This document shows positions 19,701-29,900 of a stretch of DNA of 64,000 nt, in pieces (positions within the stretch are counted from its first letter, which is position 1; every line of letters starts with the position of its first letter). The position numbers and the translations under genes were made by a program. Under the pieces are notes generated by a model. That model searched no databases, had not been told where the DNA came from, and saw nothing but the letters and a program-made list of their open reading frames with translations. This DNA comes from Parvularcula sp964219355. GTDB lineage: Bacteria > Pseudomonadota > Alphaproteobacteria > Caulobacterales > Parvularculaceae. The stretch spans positions 186,001-250,000 of the forward strand of contig CAXPOZ010000001.1 in assembly GCA_964219355.1 (NCBI GenBank). Direction: 5' to 3'.

Positions 19701-20142
19701 AGAAATCAATCGTACCGTCGCCCTTCTGGAAATTGCGGCGCTCTTCAACAACGAGCCGCTCGAACAACGAGCCGCCCTCGATCAGCTCAAGATAGGGCGC
19801 AAGTTCCTTCAAGAGCCCCTTGTCATAGGCAAAAGGCGTCTCACTCGCCTCTTCTTCAAGGAAGAAATCAAACGGGTTGATCGGCGAGAGATCCGCAACC
19901 AGATCGACGACGACCTCAAAGCTCTTGGTTTTCTCTGGGATCACCAGCCGGGCGAGGTAATTGCCGAAGGGGTCCTGCTGCCAGTTGAGGAAGTGCTCCT
20001 CCGGCGAGATCTTCAGGCCGAAGGACTTCACATGCGTGCGAGAATGGGGTGCCGGGCGCAGCCTGACAATCTGCGGTCCCATCGCGATCGCCTTGTCATA
20101 TACGTAACGCGTACGATGCGTCAGCGCGACGTCGATGCTCAT
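16762..20142 (-). CDS. Transglutaminase-like / DUF2126 protein of the Anbu cluster
   Basis: 1126-aa cytoplasmic protein. It has an N-terminal transglutaminase beta domain (HRTRYVYDKAIAMGPQIVRL), then a transglutaminase core with catalytic Cys in AVGSCRDSAWL (near residue 182), and His and Asp in LHAWTEVYLPGAGWVGLDPTSG (near 230-247). A long DUF2126 region fills the rest; it resembles a glutamate-cysteine ligase/amidoligase fold in published family analyses. Segments such as TMGGEPTFVAS and IDGRPTGSGGGAHIVVGG are hallmarks. It is divergent from the ATP-grasp/alpha-E/Anbu genes. Published comparative genomics links these families into one system, suggested to make or cut a peptide-like tag; the biochemical product is unknown. 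Confidence 0.9.
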   Translation of the reverse strand: MSIDVALTHRTRYVYDKAIAMGPQIVRLRPAPHSRTHVKSFGLKISPEEHFLNWQQDPFGNYLARLVIPEKTKSFEVVVDLVADLSPINPFDFFLEEEASETPFAYDKGLLKELAPYLELIEGGSLFERLVVEERRNFQKGDGTIDFFVGINQRLEQAIRYTTRMEPGVQTPEETLKLAVGSCRDSAWLMVALMRRLGIAARFVSGYLIQLKADEKSLEGPSGPEEDFTDLHAWTEVYLPGAGWVGLDPTSGLFAGEGHIPLAATPSPQSAAPISGGHEPAEVEFDFEMSVTRVYETTRVTSPMSENQWAAIREAGEKIDERLNRNDVRLTMGGEPTFVASTDRDAEEWNIDAVGPTKRIYADKLIRKFRDRFAPGGLLQYGQGKWYPGEQLPRWAFALYWRRDHVPLWQDPSLIATENGPRQAGAPEAERFMSTLCGALGVDEEYAQPAFEDPAAYLFQESKLPPNVDPLDNKLEDPESRARLAKVFDRGLSTPAAFVLPIQVQQGRARASRACRWVSEKWKTRRGRIYLNPGDSPSGFRLPLTSLTYLDPRRRPDVYPLDPFAARGALPAREPTMQRPMGAGGDALPPENLPDEIEPDWPDMMDVEPGMAFYGSGPFIRTAMTVEPRDGVICVFLPPVRSGDEFADLIAAIEETSEATGLPVQIEGYSPPPDHRIDVIKVTPDPGVIEVNIHPAHSWREQVDVTRSVYEAARECGLEASKFMIDGRPTGSGGGAHIVVGGATPADSPFLRRPDVLASIIRYWQNHPSLSYFFSGLFIGPTSQAPRLDEARQESLFEMEIALSKVPNPLTSSGADCPPWLVDRLFRHLLTDVTGNTHRAEICIDKLFSPDGPTGRLGLVEFRSFEMPPHYRMNLAQQLLLRALIAWFWEKPYEGGLTRHGTLLHDKFMLPYFLKQDLAEVMSDVSRGTGIAFDPGWFDAQYEFRFPKLGEHEIEGTHIELRAALEPWHVLGEEGTVGGTARFVDSSLERVEVKVRGLDHQRYALLCNGYEVPLTTIEEDGQAAELAGIRYRAWLPPSCLHPTIYPHAPLIFDLYDRKNGRAVGGVTYHAHHPGGRNYETQPVNALEADGRRRARFSTFGSAPGAMSPRQPVMSPEYPTTLDLRIA

Positions 20143-20238
20143 CGGCCTGCCCTTTCCAGCTTCGCGGGTTTATGTGCACTTTTTTACACAGAACCGCTCA
20201 TGGCTCTGCTAACTATCTCGCACAACTAACAGAAATGT

Positions 20239-20252
20239 GCGAAAGTTTTCGC
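20239..20252. promoter_or_regulatory. Palindrome in the divergent promoter of the Anbu cluster
   Basis: GCGAAAGTTTTCGC: perfect 6-bp arms around a 2-base centre, in the 134-base spacer between the two divergent arms of the cluster. Its place, 25 bases before the ATP-grasp start, suits a repressor or shared operator. The regulator is not known from the sequence. Confidence 0.4.
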
Positions 20253-20276
20253 GGTGCAAAAATAAACGCAGGAAAC

Positions 20277-21698
20277 ATGTTTGATGAAATGGGGCCGAGT
20301 GCTGCGGTCCGTACCCCGTACAAGACAATCAATACCTGGATTGAAAAGACCGGGACGAAAATCCTCCAGCAGAAACGTGATGAAGCCGAGACCATCTTCC
20401 GGAAGGTCGGCATCACGTTCTCTGTCTATGGCGAAGGCGGCGACCCCGAGCGCCTGATTCCGTTCGACATCTTCCCGCGCATTTTCACCAATAGCGAATG
20501 GGAGACCCTCTCCAAAGGGATCGACCAGCGGGCCCGCGTCCTCAACCGGTTCATCTGGGACGTTTATCACGATGCGGAGATTATCAAGGCCGGCATCATC
20601 CCTGAGGACCTCATCTATCAGAATGATGCCTATCTGCCCGCGATGAAGGGGATCGATCCGCCGCAAGGGATCTACAGCCACATCATTGGCATCGACATCG
20701 TCCGTACAGGGCCGGAGGAATTCTACGTCCTTGAGGACAATTGCCGCACCCCGTCCGGAGTCTCCTATATGCTGGAGAACCGCGAGATCATGATCCGGCT
20801 GTTCCCCGAGCTATTCGAAGATAGCCACGTCCTGCCGGTTGATACCTATCCCTCCCAGCTTCGCGAGACCCTGCGCAGCGTGAAACCGCCGCTCTGCGAA
20901 GGCGAGCCGACCATCGTCGTTCTAACACCGGGTCCGTTCAACAGCGCCTTTTACGAGCATGGCTTCCTCGCCGACGAAATGGGCGTGGAGTTGGTCGAAG
21001 GTCCTGATCTTTATACGGAAGATGGCCTTGTCTATATGCGGACGACCTGCGGGCCGCAGCGAGTGGATGTCATTTATCGCCGGATCGATGACAAATATCT
21101 CGATCCCCAGCGGTTCGACCCGGACTCGATCCTCGGTGTCCCCGGCCTGATCGATGCTTTCGAGAAAGGCAGCGTCACCCTGATCAGTGCGCCGGGTGCC
21201 GGCATTGCCGATGACAAGGCGGTCTATACCTACGTGCCGGACATGGTGCGGTTTTACTTCGATGAGGAGCCGATCCTGTCGAATGTACCGACATGGAAAT
21301 GCAGCGACGAGGCTGAGCGCGCGCATGTCCTTTCGAAACTCGACGAGCTGGTCGTCAAGGAAGTCCACGGATCGGGCGGTTATGGCCTGCTGATTGGTCC
21401 GCATGCGACCGATGAGCAGCGCGCCGCCTTTGCCAAGGCGATCGAGAAGAACCCTAAGGGATATATCGCTCAGCCGACGCTGGAGCTGTCGACCTGCCCC
21501 ACCCTTGCGAAAGGCGACATCGCCCCGCGCCATGTTGACTTGCGACCCTTTGCTCTTGTGGGATCGAAAAACGGAGAGATGACGGTCTCCCTCACGCCGG
21601 GCGGTCTGACCCGTGTGGCGATGCGTGAGGGCTCGCTGGTCGTCAATTCAAGCCAGGGGGGCGGGGTGAAAGACACTTGGGTCCTCAAGGGAGAGTAA
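20277..21698 (+). CDS. Circularly permuted ATP-grasp protein (Anbu cluster)
   Basis: 473-aa member of the circularly permuted ATP-grasp family (DUF404/407-type), a predicted ATP-dependent carboxylate-amine ligase. The start at 20277 gives MFDEMGPSAAVRTPYKTINTW, which matches the usual family N-terminus (FDEM...R..Y). The two earlier in-frame ATGs would place the palindromic operator inside the gene. Recognisable segments are GIDIVRTGPEEFYVLEDNCRTPSGVSYMLENR (read in parts) and VVKEVHGSGGYGLLIGP, the latter a Gly-rich nucleotide loop. The stop lies one base from the alpha-E start, so the two genes are co-transcribed. Confidence 0.9.
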   Translation: MFDEMGPSAAVRTPYKTINTWIEKTGTKILQQKRDEAETIFRKVGITFSVYGEGGDPERLIPFDIFPRIFTNSEWETLSKGIDQRARVLNRFIWDVYHDAEIIKAGIIPEDLIYQNDAYLPAMKGIDPPQGIYSHIIGIDIVRTGPEEFYVLEDNCRTPSGVSYMLENREIMIRLFPELFEDSHVLPVDTYPSQLRETLRSVKPPLCEGEPTIVVLTPGPFNSAFYEHGFLADEMGVELVEGPDLYTEDGLVYMRTTCGPQRVDVIYRRIDDKYLDPQRFDPDSILGVPGLIDAFEKGSVTLISAPGAGIADDKAVYTYVPDMVRFYFDEEPILSNVPTWKCSDEAERAHVLSKLDELVVKEVHGSGGYGLLIGPHATDEQRAAFAKAIEKNPKGYIAQPTLELSTCPTLAKGDIAPRHVDLRPFALVGSKNGEMTVSLTPGGLTRVAMREGSLVVNSSQGGGVKDTWVLKGE

Positions 21699-21699
21699 A

Positions 21700-22731
21700 A
21701 TGGCACTGCTGAGCCGGACTGCTGAAAATCTCTACTGGATTGGCCGCTATGTTGAGCGGGCAGAAAACATGGCCCGCCTGCTTGAAAGCGGGAAACGGAT
21801 GAGCGCGATCCCACGCGTTGCCGACCAGCCGCCGCCATGGGAGGCGATCCTCTCGGCCGCCGGGGTCCTGCACACATTCAAGGAACAGCATACCGAGCTG
21901 AACCAGCTGAATACCGTCGCGCATATGGCATTCTCGCAAGATAATCCGTCCTCGATCTATTCGGCGATTGCCGCCGCCCGCGCCAATGCCCGCTCGATCC
22001 GCACGGCGATGACGATCGATATGTGGGAAGCCATCAACGAGTTCTGGCACAGCCTGCTCGGCACCGGCCCCATCGAGCCGGGCGACGGACGCCTTCTGCC
22101 CTTTCTCGATACGGTCAAGCAGAAATGTGCCCTTTTCCGCGGGGTCGCCGATTCAACAATCCTGAGGAATGATACTTACGATTTCCTCCGTCTGGGGACC
22201 TTTGTCGAGCGCGCAGACTGTACCGCGCGCCTGCTCGATGTCGAATATTTCGCACTGACCCAGCCCGAAGACGCCGCCGACAGCCCGATCGACACCTATC
22301 ACTGGGCCGTGATCCTGCGCGCGACCTCCTCCGCCCGGGCGTATAACTGGGTCTATGGCGGCGGTTATGATCTTGAGAACATGATCGACTTTCTGGTGCT
22401 GAACACACGGAGCCCGCGCTCGCTCGCCTTCTGCATCGAAAACATCACAGAGCACCTCAACCGCCTCGCCCGGCTCTATGCTGAGCGCCACGATTGCCAT
22501 GAAATCTGCGCCAGTATTGCGACGGAGTTGAGCCAGAATGATGCCGAAGCAGTCATCGAAAGCGGCCTGCACGAATTCCTCACCCGTTTCATCGCGCGCA
22601 ATAACTGGCTGTCTTCCCAGATTGGGCGTGACTACCATTTTACCAATATGGCGCTGCCCGTTGACCCAAAGCCGGAAGACGAAGATCTAGATGAGGTCTC
22701 GGAACAGTCCCTGAATCAGGCCATGTCCTGA
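21700..22731 (+). CDS. Alpha-E domain protein (Anbu cluster)
   Basis: 343-aa all-helical protein. The N-terminus LLSRTAENLYWIGRYVERAENMARLL is the hallmark of alpha-E proteins (COG2307); it is cytoplasmic and of unknown chemistry. AGGGAG precedes the ATG, which starts one base after the ATP-grasp stop. In other genomes this domain is encoded next to, or fused with, the ATP-grasp partner, so the two probably form one enzyme complex acting with the transglutaminase-DUF2126 protein. Confidence 0.93.
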   Translation: MALLSRTAENLYWIGRYVERAENMARLLESGKRMSAIPRVADQPPPWEAILSAAGVLHTFKEQHTELNQLNTVAHMAFSQDNPSSIYSAIAAARANARSIRTAMTIDMWEAINEFWHSLLGTGPIEPGDGRLLPFLDTVKQKCALFRGVADSTILRNDTYDFLRLGTFVERADCTARLLDVEYFALTQPEDAADSPIDTYHWAVILRATSSARAYNWVYGGGYDLENMIDFLVLNTRSPRSLAFCIENITEHLNRLARLYAERHDCHEICASIATELSQNDAEAVIESGLHEFLTRFIARNNWLSSQIGRDYHFTNMALPVDPKPEDEDLDEVSEQSLNQAMS

Positions 22732-22845
22732 GAAGTGTATAATTCAGCGTGGCGGCACCGTTGACGCTGTGAGTTAAGGGTACCACTTGATGAATGCACG
22801 CCCCGGTCCGCCTGAGCGTCCCATTCCACTCGAAAGTCCTCACGA

Positions 22846-23583
22846 ATGACGTATTGCGTAGCCCTCAAATTGAAGGCCGGGCTGGTTCTTCTGTCCGATA
22901 CAAGGACCAATGCCGGGGTCGATAACATCGCCCGGTTCGGCAAGATGTTCACCTGGACCGTCCCCGGTGACCGGGCCATGGCGATCATGACCGCGGGCAA
23001 TCTCGCTGTCACCCAAGCCGTGATTGCCCAGATCCAGGAAGCGATCGATGATCCCAATCATCAGGGCGACACGCTCCTGAACGTGCCGACCATGTCGCGT
23101 GCGGCGGCTCTCCTCGGCGGGCTGATGCAAGGCCAGCAAAACCAGTGGGGCCCGGGCCTGACCGGCATGAATGAATCAAGCGCGGCCACGATGATCCTTG
23201 CCGGCCAGCGCGCCGGGGCCGAACCGCGGCTCTTCATGATCTATTCCGCCGGGAACTATATCGAGGCGACCGAGGACACCCCCTTCTTCCAGCTCGGCGA
23301 GTTCAAATATGGCAAGCCGATCATTGACCGGGTCATCACTTCGGACTCCTCAATCGAGGATGGCGTGACCGCCTGTCTCGTCTCGATGGACTCAACCCTT
23401 CGCTCGAACCTGTCGGTCGGCATGCCGCTTGATGTCGCAGTAATCCCGAACGGCGCGCTCGAATTTTCCGTCCGCCGACGGATCGAGGCGGATGACAAGA
23501 ATTTCCATGCCTTCAGCGATGCGTGGTCCGCGGCTTTGCGCGAAGCCTTCACCAAGATGCGTGAAGCGCCGAAATGGAGCTGA
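22846..23583 (+). CDS. anbu: Anbu, proteasome-like Ntn-hydrolase peptidase
   Basis: 245-aa bacterial proteasome homologue. After Met removal the protein would start with Thr (MTYCVALKLKAGLVLLSDTR), the N-terminal nucleophile. Asp17 lies in SDTRTNAGVD, and a Lys at 32 in ARFGKMF corresponds to the catalytic Lys33 of proteasome beta subunits. Anbu proteins form open helical or ring-like oligomers; their substrate is not established. It sits 114 bases after the alpha-E gene in the same direction, as in other Anbu loci. The start choice is forced by the need to expose Thr2. Confidence 0.93.
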   Translation: MTYCVALKLKAGLVLLSDTRTNAGVDNIARFGKMFTWTVPGDRAMAIMTAGNLAVTQAVIAQIQEAIDDPNHQGDTLLNVPTMSRAAALLGGLMQGQQNQWGPGLTGMNESSAATMILAGQRAGAEPRLFMIYSAGNYIEATEDTPFFQLGEFKYGKPIIDRVITSDSSIEDGVTACLVSMDSTLRSNLSVGMPLDVAVIPNGALEFSVRRRIEADDKNFHAFSDAWSAALREAFTKMREAPKWS

Positions 23584-23947
23584 GCAGAAAGAGCTCAAGT
23601 CCTTCGCACTTTCCCTCCTGAAAACTACTCGCCGCGCTCATTTGCGCCCTGCGCGGCTTTTTCCTTCACTGATTACAAAATCGCCCTTCGTGACCGACGT
23701 ATCACGCCCGCTTGATACCAAATGCGGGCATCGAGCTGAGCAGTACCCCAGACGACCTCTCCAGCTCCCGATTTTCCTACTTTATTTGCGCCTTTCAGCA
23801 GCCCCGCCCCCCCAAATGGGGGGAGCGGCAAAACCCGATCAGCTACACTCTTGGCGAGTCTGCAGCTTTTGGGGGAGTGTCTGGAGACAACTCCCTGACC
23901 GATAACGGAAATTCGTTCGCGGCGAAGAATTTGGGGAGAATTCGAAA
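23584..23947. other. Long leader region upstream of the second giant RTX gene
   Basis: About 364 bases without a convincing gene. It contains the C7-AAAT-G6 palindrome (23807-23823), a TTGCGCCTT shared with the leader of the first giant adhesin gene, and GGGGAG nine bases before the ATG at 23948. No clear intrinsic terminator for the Anbu gene was seen. Confidence 0.55.
23807..23823. promoter_or_regulatory. C-rich/G-rich palindrome shared with the first giant adhesin gene
   Basis: CCCCCCCAAATGGGGGG, the reverse-complement form of the element at 6839-6854, located 125 bases before the start at 23948. It has the same arm length and AT-only 4-base centre, and the same TTGCGCCTT lies a few bases to the left. 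The pairing with two genes of the same type suggests coordinated control. Confidence 0.55.
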
Positions 23948-26900
23948 ATGGTCAATTTTGTAGTCTGGGCGACGTTTGAGAGCATCTGGAGCGCCTTTGC
24001 CGCGGCCCCCGCCCCTTTTGGCGGACCGCGTAACGCCATGTCCTCGCCGACCGATGATGGAAATATCAATGTCGGCCAGGGTGATGAATTCACCTTTGTG
24101 GGCATCCCCGCTGGTCCGAACGCATATGTCGGTCCCGCCGAAATGCGGTCCTTCACCATGTCGAATGGTGGCACGGGCCTGTGGATGGTTGGTGTCGGGC
24201 TTTCCGGCGGCATTATCATTCCGACGAATGAAATCGCCTATAATACGTTCAATGCCGGTTCGGCGTTCACGATTACGTCGAACACGGTCATCAGCTCATT
24301 TGCGTATGCTGATATTTTTGTCCCCATTGTACCCGGCGCTGCGGATGCCATGGATGACACAATTTCCGTAGGTGAAGATGCATTTGCGGATGTGAATGTA
24401 CTGGATAACGATTCCGGCAGTACTTTGAGCATTGTGTCTGTTTCGCAAGGGGCCAATGGCGGCACAGTGACCATTAACCCTCCAACCGCATTCGACGAAA
24501 ATGTAACCTATGACCCTAACGGACAATTCGATTATCTCGCCGTGGGTGAGACGGCGACCGATACGTTCACTTATACCGTATCCGACGGAAATGGCGGCAC
24601 CGACACAGCGACCGTTACGGTGAACATCACCGGAGTGAATGATGCGCCTGACCTTACAATCCTGAACGCCTATGTTCCGGACGAAGACTTATTCAACTTG
24701 TCTCCCTTGGGCTTTCCGAATGCCTTTCAGGTCACCGATGTTGACGTCAATGACGTGGTGACGGCGTCGATCACCGGCGCCACCCAGTCAGGAGACAAGG
24801 CAGGCGTTGTCAGCGATGCAGAAATTCTCTCCCATTTCGAAATTAGGGGCGGCGCGACCGTCATCGAGGCCGGCGAAACCGACTCTGGCCCAATCTGGCT
24901 CACCTATAACGCGAATGGCGACCCGCTCTTCCAGTTCCTGCAGGCGGGAGATGTCCTGACCTTCGATCTGACGATCACGGTATCGGATGGAAATGGCGGC
25001 GTTGATACGGCCGTTGTATCCACAATTGTCAGTGGGGTGAATGACGCCCCCGTCGCCGTCGACGACAGCGGCATGGACTTTGCGACCGATGAGGATACGG
25101 CGTTCACCACCGCGAATGTCCTTTCCAACGATTTCGATCCGGATCTGGGGGATACGTTCAGCGTCACCGCCTTTGACGGATCCAGCATGGCCGGCGCGCT
25201 GATCACCAGCAATGGCGATGGCACGTTCAACTACGACCCCAATGGCATGTTCGATTACCTCGCCGTTGGTGAAAGCACGACCGACACCTTCACTTATACG
25301 ATCACGGACAATAACGGGGCAACTGATACGGCGACAGTCACCGTGACCATCACCGGCGTTAATGACGCGCCGATGTTCACGGTACCGCAGGGCTATATGT
25401 TCACGAACACCGAAGATGCGTTTAACGCAGGGTTCGCCCTGGGCTTCCCCAGTATGCCTGATGTTCTGGACGTTGATGTCTCCGATGTCGTCAACCTCTC
25501 CATAACAGGGGTTGTCCAATCAGGGGACAAGGCGGGTACGCTGTCGAATGCCCAGCTCCTCCCATACCTGTCGCCTGCCAGTAATCCGATTATCGGTACG
25601 GGGGTGACGGAAGGTGAGATGGTCGTTTTCTTTTCGTCTGGGCCGGGTGTATTCGACTTCCTTCAGGTGGGCGATCAACTCGAACTCACCTATAGCCTCA
25701 CCGCGACCGATAGCCAGGGCGCGACGGATAGTGTTGTCCTCAACCTGTTCATCAATGGCGTGAATGACGCACCCGTCGCCGTCGATGACAGCGGAATGGG
25801 CTTTGCGACCGATGAGGACACGGCGTTCACCACCGCGAATGTCCTCTCCAACGATTACGACCCGGATATGGGCGATACGTTCAGTGTCACCGCCTTTGAC
25901 GGAACAAGTACGGCCGGTGCGCTGATCACCAGCAATGGCGACGGCACGTTCAATTATGACCCGAATGGACTGTTCGAATATCTCGCGGTGGGTGAGACTG
26001 CGACAGACACCTTCACCTATACGATCACGGACAATAACGGCGCGATGGACACCGCGACCGTGACGATCGAGATTGCGGGTGTGAACGATGCGCCGACTGC
26101 GCAGGATGACGCATTCACCACCGATGAAGATAACGCCGTCATGGGGGATGTCCTTGTCGATAACGGCAATGGTCCCGACACTGACCCGGACGGCGATCCT
26201 CTGACGGTAAATGCGGTCAATGGCGACGAAGCGAATGTGGATCAGCAGATCACGCTGGCTTCAGGGGCCCTGCTGACGGTGAACAGCGACGGCACATTCA
26301 CATATGACCCGAACGGCCAGTTTGACTATCTGGCGGTCGGAGAGTCGACGACCGACACGTTCACTTATTCGGTTACGGACGGGTCTTTTGTCCAGTCGGC
26401 GGGTGAGTTCGAACCGCTTGTGCTCATCGCATCCGTGCTGGCCAGCCAAGGCGGCGATGGCTCGATCGGGTTTGCACTCAATGGATTTGAGGCAGGCTCG
26501 TTCACAGGCGTATCTGTCTCCTCTGCGGGAGATGTCAATGGAGACGGCATCGACGACCTTATCGTCGGCAGTCCCGGCAACGACCTGTCAGGTCCGAATG
26601 TCAAGACTGGTGACGCCTTCGTCGTGTTCGGCACTACTGCCGGATTCGATCCAGAACTTGACCTCTCGATGCTTGATGGAACCAACGGATACAGATTGAG
26701 CGGTATTGATCTGGTGGATCGTGCCGGATGGTCCGTGTCCAATGCCGGAGATGTCAATGGCGATGGCGTCGATGATCTTATTATCGGAGCCTATATAGCA
26801 GATCCAAATGGTGACCAATCCGGGGAGACCTATGTCGTCTTTGGATCAACCTCGCCCCGGCCCGCAAATTTCGACCTGTCCAGCCTCGATGGCACAAACG

Positions 26901-29900
26901 GCTTCGTCCTGAATGGGACGAACATATCCGATCTTAGCGGCATTTCTGTTTCCGGGGGCGGTGACATCAATGGCGATGGCAAGGCCGACATCATTATCGG
27001 GTCGAATTTTGCCGACTCAGACGGCTTTGACGGAAATGGCCGAACCGACATTATCTTCGGCGCCGAGACGTTCGCCGCCAGCTTCGAGCTATCATCTTTG
27101 AACGGAGCGAACGGTTTTAGTGTGACGGGGACAGGAAATTTCGACCTGTCCGGCAACGCGGTCTCCAATGCTGGGGACGTCAACAATGACGGTTTTGATG
27201 ATGTCATTATTTCTGGCATCGGAGGGCGCTATTACGTTGTCTTTGGCTCCGATCAGGCCTTTCCCGCGGACATAAATGTCTCCACCCTGAACGGCACCAA
27301 TGGCTTCACCATTACGGGAGCGGGGTCGTTTAGAAATGGGGTCTCAGCGTCAAATGCCGGAGATCTGAATGGCGACGGTATCGACGACCTCGTCGTGGGA
27401 ACGGGCCGTGCCAATAGCGGGCGCGGCGAAGCCTATGTCATTTTCGGCACGGATGGCGGCTTTAGCGCCACCATCAATGCCTTCCTTCTCGATGGCAGCA
27501 ACGGGTTTATTATTCGGGGCGATGCTGACTTCCAGAATGTCGGGGAGAGCGTCTCGTCAGCCGGCGATATCAACGGAGATGGAATTGACGATCTCCTGAT
27601 TGGAGCTTTTGGTTCCGGGAACAGTTTCACCGAGGGCGAAACATTTGTCCTGTTCGGTCAGGCGAGCGGTTTCGCGGCTTCCTACACCCGGTCAGATTTT
27701 GATGGATCGATCGGCTTCATCATTCGCGGGGGCAGTGGCGCCGGACGGATCGGCGAGCCGGTATCAGCGGCAGGCGATGTCAATGGCGATGGTATTGATG
27801 ACCTGATCATCGGCAGCACCAATGGCAATGGTCAGGCCTATGTCCTGTTTGGTCGCGCCGAATTTGATGCCCTCGTCGACACCGCGACCGTGACGGTCAC
27901 CATCAACGGCGTGAACGACGCGCCGACCGCCAATGACGATGTGGCGATGACGGATGAAGACAATCCGACCGCGCCGATTGACGTGCTTGGCAATGACACC
28001 GATCCGGATACCTCCGATGTCCTGACCGTCAGCAGTGTTGATGACACCGGCACGACGGGGGCGGTCACGGTCAATATGGACGGCACTGTCACCTATGACC
28101 CGAATGGCCAGTTTGAATATCTGGCTGTCGGCGAGACGGCGATGGACACGTTTGAATACACAGTCAGTGACGGCAATGGCGGCTTCGATACTGCGACCGT
28201 GACCGTCACCATCACCGGCGTGAACGATGCGCCGACGGCCAATGACGATATGGCGATGACCGATGAGGATAATCCGTCTGCGCCGATTGACGTGCTTGGT
28301 AATGATACCGATCCGGATACATCTGATGTCCTGACTGTCGACAGCTTTGATGACAGCGCGACGACCGGCTCAGTCACGCTCAATGTGGACGGCACCTTCA
28401 CCTATGACCCGAACGGCCAGTTCGAGTATCTCGCCGTCGGTGAAAGCGCGACGGATACGTTCACCTATACGGTGACGGACGGGAATGGAGGGTTTGATAC
28501 GGCAACCGTCACCATCCTGATCATTGGTGTGAATGATGCGCCCGAAGCCGAGGACGATTACTGCTACAGCCCTGTCGGAGAGATCATTGCCGGGAACGTC
28601 CTCGACAATGACACCGATGTGGACACCAGCGACGTTCTCACGACGAGCCTGGTCTCGGATGTCTCTCATGGCACATTGACGCTCAACAGCGATGGCAGCT
28701 TTACCTATGTGGCCGATAGCGGCTTCAAGGGCGTTGATCAGTTCACCTACCTTGTCGATGACGGCAATGGCGGGACGGACACCGCAACCGTCACCCTCGT
28801 CACCGGCACGTTCAATGGCGGTGTCTTCATCGGCGACGACACGGCGGAAACCTTCCCGGGTCTGGGTGAGGATCTTTATGGCAGCGACCGGATCGACGGC
28901 CGCGGCGGCAATGACCTGATCTATGCCCTGACGGGTGATGACGATGTCACCGCCGGCAGCGGCGATGATACGGTGGCCGCCGGTAAGGGCGATGACCTCG
29001 TCAAAGGTCAGGGCGGTGATGACATTATCGTCGGTGATGCGGCCGGAAAGGACATCTTCAAGGGGCCTGACGGCAATGACACGCTCGAGGGTAATGCGGG
29101 TAATGACAAAATCGCTGGTCAGGGCGGTGACGACTCGATCGAAGGCGGCGATGACGACGACGAGCTTCAGGGCAATGACGGCGTTGACACCATCCGCGGC
29201 GGCAAGGGCGATGACCTGATCTCCGGCGGTGCCGAGCGTGACCGGCTTTACGGGAACGCAGGCAATGACGAGATCTGTGGTGATGACGGTGACGACATCA
29301 TCCGTGCAGGCTTCGGCGATGATCTCGTCTTTGGCGGCAATGGTGCCGACCGCCTCGTCGGTGAAGACGGCAATGACACCATGCTGGGCGGCAATGGCCG
29401 CGACACCATGCGCGGCGGCAATGATGACGACCTTCTCTTTGGCGGGGCCGGGATCGACTCCATCAAAGGGGATGCCGGCAACGACATCATCGTCGGCGGG
29501 GATGAGACCGGCCGCGGCGATGACATCACCGGCAATGACGGCGATGACCTTATCTTCGGTGAAGGCGGCGAGGATAACCTTCAGGGCTCGGACGGCCAGG
29601 ATACGATCCTCGGCGGTATCGGTGCGGACGACATCGACGGCGGCAAGGACGAAGACATCCTCCTTGGCGAAGACGGCAATGACGACATCGATGGCAGCGC
29701 CGGTGATGACAAGATCTTTGGTGGCGCAGGTGATGACCACCTGAACGGCAATGATGATGACGACTTCATCGAAGGCGAAGACGGCGCCGATGATATCCGC
29801 GGCGGCCATGGCAATGACACCATGCTGGGCGGCAATGGCGCGGACTCGATTTCGGGGTCGGATGCCTTTGACGTCGAGCCGGGCTTCTTCGGCGATGATA

